Shown: positions 53,845 through 63,734 of the stretch, piece by piece
How the letters are laid out: the number at the start of each line of letters is the position of its first letter
Numbering within the stretch: the stretch's first letter is position 1
Origin: Haemaphysalis longicornis
Taxonomy: Eukaryota > Arthropoda > Arachnida > Ixodida > Ixodidae
Reading direction: 5' to 3'
Assembly: GCA_013339765.2 (NCBI GenBank)
Contig: CM023448.1
Span: 195,030,409-195,094,408 of the forward strand
Length of the DNA: 64,000 bases
The notes under the pieces: model-generated
Databases searched by the model: none
What the model saw: only the letters and a program-made list of their open reading frames with translations
What the model was told of the DNA's origin: nothing
Translations under genes and position numbers: made by a program

Positions 53845-54220
53845 CCAAACGCTTCGCTGAGCAGCGCACCCACCTGACGGGTCTGTCCGCGCGATGGAGG
53901 ACGGTAATTCAACGTGGTCATTGGCTGCGCCCCAAACCTAAAGCGACCTAAACATACCAAACTACCATTATTAACAAAAACGACGCGTGGATTTGAGTTT
54001 AAAAAAACTAATTTAGACAAAAAAACAGGCAACGAAAAAGAACTAAGAGATACATCTGCTGGGGACTCGAACCCACGCCGTGAGCGCCAGTACTCAGTGC
54101 TCTACGTCGAGCTTACAGAGCCAGAACGGTGGGTTCGCTTTAGCAGGCGCTCAATAGAATAGCGTGCGCAGTGACATCACACGTCACGTGGGTGCTCTGT
54201 GCAGCGAAGCGTTTGGAAAC
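53845..54220. repeat. Inverted repeats (about 47 bp) flanking a tRNA-like sequence
   Basis: GTATTTCCAAACGCTTCGCT with GAGCAGCGCACCCACCTGAC at 53,840-53,882 pairs with GTCACGTGGGTGCTCTGTGC plus AGCGAAGCGTTTGGAAACAC at 54,184-54,222. Between them lies a minus-strand tRNA-like sequence at 54,058-54,140 with B box GGTTCGAGTCC and an A-box-like GTAGAGCACTGAG. The layout resembles a small TIR-bounded element that has captured a tRNA-like piece, or two inverted SINE ends. Confidence 0.5.
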
Positions 54221-54224
54221 ACGC

Positions 54225-54835
54225 GTCCCCTGGAGGCGCGTTGCATGGCGCACAGATTCCGTTGCGACAGCACGGTACGCCGAATTGCTTTGAAAGGGGG
54301 GGGGGGGAGGGGGGGGGCAAGGAGGGCTACCGCAACGACGACTCACCTTTCGCCCTCCACTTCTTCATGCCGTCACGCTATCATTCGTAGGAACGTTTGC
54401 ATCGTCCTGATAGAAAGCGTGTTGCTATGCGCGAGGCCTGTGACTTTCATTTTGGGAACGACGACGCCAAAAAGCACTACCGCGATGTTGTCGCCTGAAA
54501 ATGGGTCTCATCCGAGGGAGCAGTACGCGCTAAGCGATATTCCGTGCTTGTTCCGTGGGTTGCCGGCCCATATATCAAACCCTCAATGTGTGGACCGAGG
54601 CACAATGTAACCCGAAAACGCACTACGCCCCGGAAAACCCAGGAACCATGCTCGTCCGTGGAGGAGCCGCCAGAAATAGAAGGGCCAAAGCTAATGTAAC
54701 CGGTTACCGACGCTGCCTAGGCTGAGAGTTGCTTAGATAGCGACAAAATAAACGTTCTATTGAAACCAAAAAAGGGCTTCAGGGGGCTTCTTCATTACAA
54801 GGCGGCACGAGCTCAGGTTGCGTTCACAACCTTTG
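54225..54835. other. No recognised gene
   Basis: Contains two G runs (54,296-54,317) and, near 54,744-54,770, GACAAAATAAACGTTCTATTG followed by an A-rich stretch, which could be a retroelement 3' end on the plus strand. Confidence 0.3.
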
Positions 54836-54989
54836 CGGCCAGGCGTACTGATCTTCGAGGCCACCGCTGGCCAAGGCTTTCTTGAATGCAGAGATTCGAT
54901 GCTGGCTTGTTGATTGGTCGCGGTCACTCACTATGTGCTTAACTGTCTGCAGAAGCGGCGAACCAGAGAAAATTGCGGAGAGAGAGGGG

Positions 54990-55195
54990 TAGGTAAGAGA
55001 TGCATTCTAGTAGGCGGTATCGTATACCTGCAATTTTATTCCCTGGGCGGGTCCCAAAAAAGGGGAGAGGTAGATTAGGAAAGGGCGCAAAAATATAAAA
55101 AGACAGAGAATTTTGCGGTAACTTTGCAGAATGGCTTGTCGTCGCGGGGGAGAAGATATGTTAGCCGAGTGAGGTTTGTGCGCAACTCGCGACAA
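54990..55195 (-). mobile_element. Possible LINE 3'-end fragment
   Basis: The minus strand reads as C/T-rich sequence leading to CAGGGAATAAAATTGCAGG near 55,045, similar in style to the 3' untranslated regions of I-clade LINEs here. No coding part was found next to it. Confidence 0.25.
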
Positions 55196-55199
55196 AAGG

Positions 55200-56409
55200 A
55201 ATAGTTATCAGTATTTGTTATATCATTATGGGCGCCGTCACCAGCCTTGTTCATAGCATCATCCCCCTCCCCTGTATTCCTGCGCTAGTGGGATGAGGGA
55301 ACGTACTGACCTGCCGAGCGGGGAATACTCTTTCGGGATCACTGGGTAGCGATTTCTGTGAAGCCAGTGTGAAGGGGGTATATTCTAGCGTAGATTCTTA
55401 ACATGCCACTAAAGGATGCATGCGAAGATCCAGTTCTGCTTTATCCAGTTTGGCAGTCAGCCATGGTTTTTTGCGAGTTCTGTTGACAAGGCAACGGGTA
55501 AAACACGAGACGCGGGATATTTCCCCTTGCACTCTTAGCCAAAATAGAGCAACGGGGAGTGCCATTGCTTCTTTGGGGGACTGACTAACTGCAGTTCCGC
55601 AACCATTAGTCCATTACGAGAGCAAATACGAGGCGACGAACGGTTTCTCCCCCAACCGTTGTGTTAGTGGGTAAGGTTTGCGATTTTTACTAACAGCTGC
55701 CTCACTGTGTCATGTGCGCGGTGTCTTTCATTGGCCTGTGGGTACCACCGGGTAACCACCGGCTTTTTCTGGTGGGTACCGGTAGGTACCCGGTGGGTAC
55801 CCCCGGGTATCCATCGGCTTTTTCTTCACTTCACGCACTATCATCACCATCGCCAGTGAAAGCTGGATTTCCTGCCGTGTGTTTGGTGTTTACGCCAGGA
55901 CATTTTCCAGCCCAGGAGGGATGTACATCTTCGCTGTAAAATAAAGTATTCGAAATACGTAAGTACGCACTTAAACAGCGTTCCATTCTTTCTAAGACAC
56001 TGCGAGTAAAACAACAAAAAGAAACAGTACTGCCCAAACATATTAAACAATACTAATAGCACGAGACCAATATACAACAGCGTAGGACACAAATAATGCA
56101 TATAACAATATATATGCTGTACAAAGAGCAGAAAACATAACGACATATCTGCAAGCAAACAGAAAAAAAATGTATAAAAATTAACAAAGAAAAAAAAGAA
56201 GGAAGGGAAAGCCAACAATTCCTTGCAATATGTAAGGGAGAGAGAAAAAAAATACAAAAAAAAATTTACAAACATTTATATAAGTAGTTGCCATGAAGCA
56301 CAATATTGCCGCAATGATGCAAATGTAGATCACAATTAGTGCAACCCAACCGCGACAAGCACGAGGTATTGAAAGGGGCCGTAAGGTTGTTCTTTTATTC
56401 AATTACTTC
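55200..56409. other. No recognised gene; GGTACC-rich repeat and AT-rich tail
   Basis: At 55,737-55,828 the motif GGGTACC or GGGTAACC recurs several times with CCATCGGCTTTTTCT-type blocks, giving a short irregular tandem. 55,960-56,400 is A-rich on the plus strand and is probably the 3' untranslated part of the LINE at 56,410. Confidence 0.4.
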
Positions 56410-56895
56410 TACTTAAAATCGAGACACCAGTGTTTCAATAGCTTTTTTTACTTGCTTAAGGCTGCTTAAATTAAGAATTTCTGCTAGACCCAAGCTAAAC
56501 ATAAATGGAACGTTATGTTGTCTATTCGTTTTTGTATAATTATTAAAAATTCTAGGTATGTGGAACCTTTCTGTCTGCCTTAACGTTCGGGCTTTAACTG
56601 CAGGCATTTTGAATTACATGAGATATTACCGCGTACTAAGAAAGGCACCATAAAACAACTGACCAATATTTAATATTCCCATTTGATTCATTACGTCCGT
56701 TATTTTCTTTTCATCCAGGCTGGTAGCGTATGCGATATTTCTGACGATTCTGCGGATAAGTTTATTTATCTTTGCTCGCTTAGTGATTGGGCAGCTTCCA
56801 TATATAGTTCTACCGTAGCGAAGAACGCTTTCCGGAAGTGACTCGTAAACCCGATATTGTGTTTCCATATTAGTTACATCACGTAATTTATACAT
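56410..56895 (-). pseudogene. LINE RT C-terminal fragment
   Basis: Minus-strand reading YRVYESLPESVLRYGRTIYG SCP, KINKLIRRIVRNIAYATSLD and MNQMGILNIGQLFYGAFLST is the thumb and C-terminal domain of a CR1/L2/Jockey-type RT. After a stop and frame break it continues TERFHIPRIFNNYTKTNRQH and LNLSSLKQVKKAIETLVSRF to a stop at 56,413. The palm and everything upstream are missing. Confidence 0.75.
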
Positions 56896-57002
56896 GTAGG
56901 CAGATACTGTCCTCAGTTTTTAGGTGCGGAGTACCTTAGGACCGCAAAATATCCGTCCGCGTCCATGCGCATAGCATTAACAATCGCAAAAAATCACAGA
57001 GG

Positions 57003-57081
57003 CACTGGCAGGATTCGAGCCTGTGTCTGGTAGACCACACAGAGTAAGTGTCAGTCGTCTTACCCATTGGGCTACGACCGT
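57003..57081 (-). repeat. tRNA-like SINE head
   Basis: On the minus strand GTAGCCCAATGGGTAAGACG (A-box side) and ACAGGCTCGAATCCTGCCAG (B-box side). Its 5' end is duplicated by the insertion at 57,082-57,250. GTGCGGAGTACCTTA at 56,926 and 57,311 shows that a second related repeat flanks it. Confidence 0.55.
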
Positions 57082-57250
57082 TTTCTTTTTTTTTTTTTGG
57101 GCTGGCCCTCGGCCGGGGCCTTGAGGGCGCCTTTGTCTTGTGTTTGGGGGGCGAAATCCCCTCTCGGGGATTTCGGACCCCGGGCGGGCGGCGGCGGGGC
57201 TCCCCGACGGTGGCGGGGTGCCCTCTTGGCCGCGGGCGGGGCTCAGCTCC
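57082..57250 (-). mobile_element. 169-bp GC-rich retroposed insert with A-tail and TSD
   Basis: A perfect 13-bp TSD, GGGCTACGACCGT, lies at 57,069-57,081 and 57,251-57,263. On the minus strand the insert is very GC-rich and ends in about 15 A, then GAAAA, at the TSD, so it was inserted through an RNA intermediate. It contains a perfect 10-bp hairpin (57,152-57,175) closed by a GAGA tetraloop on the minus strand. The source RNA is unknown; an rRNA-precursor fragment or other structured RNA is plausible. Confidence 0.8.
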
Positions 57251-57263
57251 GGGCTACGACCGT

Positions 57264-57650
57264 GAGTTAGCACCCGGGAATCCAACGGCTTACTTCCTCG
57301 CCTGTAACAGTGCGGAGTACCTTACGACCTCCCAATGTCCATCCGCGTCCATCCGTGCGCACACCACCATCCAGCGAAAATCAAACGAAATTCGATTTCA
57401 GCCGTGCGTTGCAGTTTCATTTAGGGAATAATCAAGGTGCAACTCACGGCTCAAATAGATGACGGTCAGGCCGCAAATCGGATGTCACTAAGGGCGCAAC
57501 TTGGATGTTATTTCGAGTCCCCGTACTCCGCACCCTCGCCATCATCTACGGAGTGTAGATGCTGCCAATTTTTTTACAAAATTGACTTATGTGTTCATCC
57601 CAGTTAAAAAAAACTCGTCGATGTACAAACGTAGATATGTTACACTTGTA
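57264..57650. other. No recognised gene
   Basis: Continuation of the repeat around the tRNA-like head; GTACTCCGCACC at about 57,520 inverts the GTGCGGAGTAC block. Confidence 0.35.
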
Positions 57651-58320
57651 ATATACTCCGCATTTGAACAAGAACAATAATTGCAGTTAAGTGTACAAAT
57701 ATTTTTCTGTTCAACTGAATTTATTTATAGGGGCTCTTAATACATAGCACTTTTGTGTTGTTTCTGCTAAAGTGTATATAGTTCTCATGCAGCCAATGTA
57801 GCACTTTGCTTATGTCCTTTTGAACATCTTCAACGACGTGTCCGTACAAACGAATGTTAAAAAACTGACGCTGTATGACCAGCATACTGATACAGCGTGT
57901 ACGAAAGAGATAAACGGTTAATATCGTTCGTAAAAATATTAAAAAGTGAACGGCCGATTGTGAAGCCTTGTGAAACCCCGCTTTCACTAAGTAATTTTCT
58001 GCTCATGGCATTCCTTATTCGAACAGATTGGTACCATCGTGTAAAGTAGTTCATTTATATTTATTCATAAAATACTGCAGGCCACAAAAAATGGCCCATG
58101 CAGGAGTGGGAGGTGTTACAACGATAATGATATGACCAATTACATAGTCGTACAGGTGTAGTCAGCCTCCGCGCGAACCATAAAGCCTGGCCTGCAACGG
58201 TTTCACTTCAGTCGGCATGGCAAAGTGAGCAAAGCAGCAATGCTGACCATGTCTGTTCCTTTTGCTATCCAGGCAATCCTGCTTTGTAGCGTTTTCTTCG
58301 AGCCCGTCTGTCATCAGAAG

Positions 58321-58565
58321 ACCCGCCGCGGTGGCTCAGTGGCTAAGGCGTTGCGCTGCTGAGCACGAGGTCGCGGGTTCGATTCCCGGCCGCGGCGGCC
58401 GCTTTTCTGATGGAGGCGAAAAGCAAAAACGCCCGTGTGTACGAGATTTCGGCGCACGATAAAGATCCCCAGGGGTCAAAATTAATCCGGAGCCCTCCAC
58501 TACGGCGCGCCTCATCGCCTGGTTGCGTCGGCGCGTTAAACCCTTCAATCATTCAAATCAATCAA
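58321..58565 (+). mobile_element. Ruka-like SINE with TSD, nested in the 737-bp insertion
   Basis: Full-length copy almost identical to 40,627-40,868, with intact A and B boxes and a worn AATC tail (CAATCATTCAAATCAATCAA). TSD GTCATCAGAAG at 58,310-58,320 and 58,566-58,576. It is the youngest layer of a three-level nest. Confidence 0.95.
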
Positions 58566-58696
58566 GTCATCAGAAGCCCATCTTCCTGCCCTCGCTTGTC
58601 TCGTCCCAGCCTAGCGCACCAACGCGCATGCCTGAACCCAGGCACGTGCTGTATATAGTCTCCCGCCCGTCAACTGCTCCATGGCGCTCCTGCCTG

Positions 58697-58752
58697 TGAC
58701 GTCAGCCTCGGCACGGACTATAAAGCCTGGATTGCACCCATTTCACTTCAGT
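58697..58752 (+). promoter_or_regulatory. CRE, TATA box and arthropod initiator in promoter spacing
   Basis: TGACGTCA (58,697-58,704), TATAAA (58,719-58,724) and TCAGT (58,748-58,752) with the initiator A 31 bp after the TATA start. TCAGT is the arthropod Inr consensus. The upstream unit keeps the spacing with a weaker version: CATAAA at 58,179 and TCAGT at 58,208. The direction is plus, opposite to the inferred orientation of the insertion, so it may come from an LTR or other promoter-bearing element captured within. Confidence 0.5.
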
Positions 58753-60637
58753 GGGCATGGCGAAGGGAGCAAAACAGCAATGCTGACCATGTAAAGTAGT
58801 TCTTGAATAATTGACTATATTTTCGTCTGAATCCCATGTGTGCTAATTTTTGCAAAAATATTTTGTGATCAACAGTATCGAAAGCCTTAGATATGTCTAG
58901 AAACAGAGCTAGCACGATTTTATTGCTATGTAACGCTTCAGTGATATAATCATTAAAGTCTTCTAAAATTAATGTTGTGTTCTTGCCCTGTCAAAAAACC
59001 ATACTATTGCGTTTCAGATAAAAGAGTATGTTTACAACAAAAGCTTATCATAAATATAGAAATATACTTTTCTAGAACATGCGACAGAACCGTCAAGATG
59101 GCTGTTGGCCTGTCATTCGCACGATCGTCTTTTGCACCGTTGCTGTGTATTGCGCGACTACAGAAATCTCCATTTTTTTTCTGCAATACTACCTGTTAAT
59201 AAGATGCCATTAAGTGCCGAAAAAATTGCCAAGCCTAATCTATCTATGTGAACTTTTCTATATCGCGGTCGGATCTTATCGTATCCCACTGGTTTCATCA
59301 GTTAATAGCATCCACAATACTGTGGAGGTCCCTCAGGGTCATGTCTGAGAGAAAGGCTGACTCAACAATGCTAAGTGCATTGGTAATTCTTGATCCAGGG
59401 TCCCGTATTTGTTCATTAAGAAGTACAGCGCTACCAATGAACAACGAATTAAACGCGTCACACAATCAGGTAGTCTGGTATGAATCTCCGAAGCCTTTAC
59501 AAATAGCCGAGTCCGTTTGCCGATTAGTGTTTCTGCCCATAATTTCGTTTAGCCGCAGCCATGTTTTCTTCATGTTTCCCCTGGACTTTTTTAGTTCATC
59601 AGAGTAATACCTCCTCTTTGCTAGTCGGAGCTTCGCTGTAACTGGATTTCTGAGTACTTAAAATTGCTCTTTTAGCGCCCCTAGCTGCTGATTTGACTTT
59701 TTCCTGACTTGTTCTTTAAGTTGACACAGTTCTAGGATGTCATCGTTGATCAACCTATTTTCCTGTGGCCTTTGTTTAACTTTCACTCGTTTTTTCGAAG
59801 TTTCATAAAAGGTCTGTAGTTTTTTACTATTAAAAGTGATCGGTTGACGCCCGAGCGTTCCATTCAAATTCGCGCACGTTCTGATCGAACGCTTTATTGT
59901 CAATGATTTCTATGTGCTTTACTGCATCCTTGCTGTTTACAGTAACGCGCTCTGCAAGTAAGATTAGTGCGACCTAAAAATGATCGGCTAGTTTTTTAGT
60001 AATAAAAGCTGGCGTTAAAGTAAAATTTTTTGTACTGCTAAGGACGTGTTCTATGCAAGATTTTGTATGTTGATCTTTGAAACACTCTTCTCGGAATATT
60101 GCATTTATTGTGCTTTCTAGGCAAAACTGTGAGACAATATCTAAATAATGGCTCACATCAGTTTTGGGAAAGTTAACGGTACCTGCGTTTATATCTCCAG
60201 CAATAGTAACGTTGCTTGTGTAATCAACACAAATTCAACTCGATCAAAAAGTCATGAACAATGCCATTTGGCGAGCGGTAAAGTGCTGAAATAAGGAATG
60301 TACTGGGGTTGCAGGAAATTCTCGCGGATATACCTTCGGCCGTCTGAAATGAGAGTGCAACTTGTTCCGATTTCCAAACTTTTTCACAAATACAAGCACC
60401 CCCCCCCCCCCTCAACTTTTCTATTCTCACAGCATACGGAAAAAGCGGTGTAACTATAAGGCTGTAGGTATTACATATATCGTGGTTCACACCAACTTCA
60501 ATCAAAATTAACATAACTTATGTATTTACCTCCGTAAGGTGCATCAGGAATTCATTCCAGTGTTTTAATGCTACGTATATTTACATAGCTTATCACCAAA
60601 CATTTCCGAAGATTTTCGTTTTCTACTATGCCTCCTA

Positions 60638-60828
60638 TGCGCGCAGTAGTGGAGGGCTCCAGATTACTTTTGACCACCTGGGGATCTTAAGGTGGGCCTA
60701 AATCCGCACACACGGGCGTTTTTGCTTTTCGCCTCCATCAGAAAAGCGGCCGCCGCGGCCGGGGATGGAACCTCCGTCCTCATGCTCAGCAGCACAACGC
60801 ATTAGCCACTCAGCCACAACGGCAGGTT
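60638..60828 (-). mobile_element. Ruka-like SINE between ORF1 and ORF2 of the LINE
   Basis: Minus-strand copy: GTAGTGGAGGGCTCCAGATT, TTTTGACCACCTGGGGATCT, CCATCAGAAAAGCGGCCGCC, a B-box region with GGGATGGAACC and an A box in ATTAGCCACTCAGCCAC. The 3' tail portion (CGCGTTAA onward) is missing. No clear TSD. Confidence 0.9.
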
Positions 60829-60834
60829 TGTTCA

Positions 60835-61790
60835 AAATTAGATAATGTTTTTGCGCTCATTTGAGTCGCTGTAAGATATGTTCCGATTTAATCCAGATTT
60901 TAGGCGCCCCGTCTTTTTCTTTGACGAGCACTTATTCGTTGCGCGTCCAGGCAAACTTCCCATTCTTCTCACGAGCTTTCGTCTTCGTAGCCCAAAGCAG
61001 CTGCTTGACATATCACGGTAAATAGTGGGCGTGTGCAGTTGAAGTTTGCCCGTACTTTCGGTCCGGACGGGCTAGAGGCTCTGTTTCTCTTTAACAGGAA
61101 CACCATGCAGTTCAATGTTTTTTCGACGTGAATACAGTTCTGAGTCATTCAAAGCCACTCTGATTTGTTTTATTTCTCGATCCTTGTTTGGAACGTCAAC
61201 TTGAAATTCTTTAACTAACCCAGTTACTCGTGAGGATGCCTTTTCCGCCTTTTGTTTTCGGCTTGAAGTTATATGGTACTTTTCCCAAGAAAGTCGACTG
61301 ACTTCTCAATACCTTCAATAGATCTTGTTTGATCGTCCAGAATTTTCTGGATGCCTTCTTGTCGGGATATTGAATGCAGAGTTGTTTTTCGATTCCATTG
61401 ATTGTTACTATCAACCGAGAAAGCGTTTCTAGAGATTCTGCACCCTGTTTAGCAAGAAAGCCCAATGTGTCCGCTTCTGTTTGGCTATCCTGCTCCGTTT
61501 GGGGGGAGCCCTTGACTTCGGACTGTCGCTTAGCATGAATCTGACAGGTAGCACATGTCCCATGCGTTACATTCATCGCCAGCAATTGCTTTAAACGTAG
61601 TTTTTGTGTTTCCGGAACACTTGCCAGAATGATAGTCGTTCTTACACCGCAAGCAGTGTATGTAGACCGAGGCAGCAGCGATTTTCTTGTGACAAGCAAG
61701 ACATAGCAAATCATCATCAAACATGTTAAACCATCACAGACCAACGGGGCGAATACAAATAAATTTACAATCTGCAATTCAACACCCGGA
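60835..61790 (-). pseudogene. LINE ORF1 relic with PHD-like zinc finger and RNA-binding core
   Basis: From 61,724 downward: MFDDDLLCLACHKKI and YIHCLRCKNDYHSGKCSGNT give a CxxC...CxxC-x4-H-x4-C pattern, a PHD-like finger found in ORF1 proteins of CR1/L2-type LINEs. A frame break after about 60 codons leads to AKQGAESLETLSRLIVTING and then DSELYSRRKNIELHGVPVKE, the SR-N-E-HG-P core at the coiled-coil/RRM border. Near 60,880-60,960 NGKFAWTRNE and GAPKIWIKSEHILQRL match the usual ORF1 C-terminal domain. It lies just upstream of the ORF2 relic on the same strand, so both belong to one near-full-length element of about 4 kb. Confidence 0.72.
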
Positions 61791-61799
61791 CACAAAAGT

Positions 61800-62311
61800 G
61801 AATAGCCGAGTTACATGCGTCCGCCCAGCACATATGCCCCGTCTGCCTGTGAAGGGTTGATGTCAGTGCTGGGTTAAGCAGCCGCCGGAGCACGGGATGC
61901 AGCTGCAGCAATCAGATGAACAGGAAGGGAGGCTCTGTCCTCCGCCGTACTGCGCATTGCTACGATTCAGCGCGCCGCTGTGCTGCAAGCTTCGTGTTGT
62001 GCTTGTGGCAGCGCAACACGAAGGCTCATATCGGCTCTTGTGCTTTGTGGCAGCGCCTACCACTACGTGCGCCTCCGGCGTGGGTGCCTCTCAGTCGGTG
62101 ACTCAAGCTTGCAGTGACAGCCGACGGATCACAAAATGTCGCAGAACGGCCGGCGCAAGGGCGCCTCTCTGTAGGCGTGATTCAAACTTCCGCGGTGGCA
62201 GACGAGGCGAGTTGAGACTTCTCAAAAGTACGGAGACGCCGCAGCGGAGACCTGCTCTCCCCCCTCTCTCGGACTCAGCGTGCGCCGCAACTACAGACCC
62301 CTCACGAACTC
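61800..62311. other. No recognised gene
   Basis: GC-rich sequence with a plus frame of 139 codons (61,897-62,316) rich in Ala, Arg, Cys and Ser. I see no domain. A repeated GTGGCAGCGC element occurs near 62,006 and 62,048. Confidence 0.3.
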
Positions 62312-62675
62312 TGTAAAGGGCGTTGTGTGTGTCTGTACTATGTTCGCGCCGTGTGCATAAGCAGGGGGAACGTTGTTTTACCGTTAGCGCTTTGGGTATA
62401 AATGCGGGGCCCCAAGCGCCGAAGATTATTCGTTTTGGAGCAGCGAATCAATACTGTCACTCTGCGCGAGTCCTGTACTGCAACCTCACCCGTAAGGTCA
62501 TTGTTCCTATATTGCTTCAGCTCATCTCTCGCTATGGAGTGAACCAGTTAAGTTTGCCTTCGGATTCATGTCGTCGTCCCCAAGGCAGCAACCTTTGGTG
62601 GCCACTCTTCACCACGCTACCTCACATGACGGAGGCGACGGAGCCCGGTGCTGGGATGCCTGCCCGAATGTAACA
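62312..62675 (+). mobile_element. Candidate LTR (solo or 5') with primer-binding-site-like sequence
   Basis: TGTAAAGGG...AATGTAACA bounds about 364 bp, with TATAAA at 62,397-62,402. Just after it, ACTGGTTGCCAGCGGTGGGA starts with a TGG two bases from the LTR end, as a tRNA primer site would. No second LTR or coding region is present within the window, and the left end is a guess. Confidence 0.4.
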
Positions 62676-62689
62676 ACTGGTTGCCAGCG

Positions 62690-63730
62690 GTGGGATGGCA
62701 GCATGCTCCGCAGCAGCACGCTCCAGGAAAGATTGTCACCGGTCGGCAGGCAGCATAGAGTTTCTTACAATGTGCACTAGAGAGGAATCTGGCGCTAGCG
62801 TCTATGCCACTCACATCAAGGCCGTCTGTGTCGTCATGGGCCGCCATTATACCGTACGCTCGCCTTAGGGTCATCATTGACTTGGAATGAAGCATTTTAG
62901 TGTCTGTAAATTCAAATACAAGGCCACAAAAACAAAAATACGAGTGTGTAATTATATAATTTTAAAATAAAACATGCTGTTTTATAGCTAAAGATAAAAA
63001 AATAAAACGTGTTATTTTTAGTGAGAGTCCGCCAGAACCATCGTGCCTACTTTTCTGCAAGCCAAGCTCGTAGTTAACAGTAATGTAAATTTGAGAGAAA
63101 CTCATTAAAGGCTTTTCTGCGAGCATTTCAAATAATAAGTTGTTTGAAAAGCTCAGAAAGGTTTTATGCGCTTACCTATGAAAACATCGCCTTCGCGGCG
63201 TTTTCGTTCGTTTTCGTAAAAGACATCTGGTACAACCGTACAACTTTCGCGGCGGCAAATTACACGCTCAGTCAAGATATCCGAGCGCTTATGCACTGAG
63301 ACTGCAAAGAACGGGGAAGCGCACTCTCCTTAGCACAAACTAACGTGTCTACATTGTGGGTTTGTAATTGTGTAAATATGTATTGATAGTCGCTCGCCGG
63401 CACTAGTCCTCCCACTTGCTGACAATGAAGCACAGCAGTCTTAGCATGAACTAATGGAGCAAATTTCGAGTTTCCAAGCGAAGCGGCAAAAGCAAAGTGA
63501 GTTTCGGGGATTTCGGCGGGAGCGGCTACCTCGTAGACATAGCAATACATAGGGAAGGAAGCAAAGCCATCAAGACTCTTAAGAATCCGATAGACATGCC
63601 AAACCAGCAGCTGTGGTCTTCCCATGAGGCCATAATCGCCCAACGCCGACATGGATTCCCAGGCGCAGTTCCCTCTCTAGTATACCTACTAAGAAACTCT
63701 ATGGCAGGCAGTCGTTGGTAATCTGTAGGC
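62690..63730. other. No recognised gene
   Basis: AT-rich 62,900-63,250. A minus frame of 126 codons (63,272-63,652) and an overlapping plus frame (63,497-63,721) are both open. I recognise neither. Confidence 0.3.
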
Positions 63731-63734
63731 TTCA

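Larger units (their letters stand above)
58053..58789 (-). mobile_element. 737-bp insertion in the LINE RT, with 13-bp TSD and promoter-like tandem units
   Basis: Flanked by TGTAAAGTAGTTC at 58,040-58,052 and 58,790-58,802. Its left end reads, on the minus strand, CCTGCAGTATTTTATGAATA AATATAAAT, a LINE-type tail, so it was probably retroposed in minus orientation. Inside are two tandem units with a period of about 284 bp once the nested SINE and its TSD are subtracted: GTCAGCCTCGGCACGGACTA at 58,701 matches GTCAGCCTCCGCGCGAACCA at 58,161, and both run to GCAATGCTGACCATG. Confidence 0.8.
57700..60540 (-). pseudogene. CR1/L2-like LINE ORF2 relic (endonuclease and RT), split by a 737-bp insertion
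   Basis: Read from 60,514 downward: VALSFQTAEGISARISCNPS and ISALYRSPNGIVHDFL, then NVNFPKTDVSHYLDIVSQFC, CLESTINAIFREECFKDQHT, CIEHVLSSTKNFTLTPAFIT and KKLADHF, the endonuclease half with its end motif. Then LVNDDILELCQLKEQVRKKS-type linker and, at 59,186-58,860, SNGAKDDRANDRPTAILTVL and LDISKAFDTVDHKI (RT motifs 1 and A). The insertion at 58,053-58,789 follows, then SGVSQGFTIGRSLFNIFTND (motif B) and YQYAGHT, where YADD has become YAGH. Numerous stops. ORF1 of the same element lies upstream. Confidence 0.78.
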
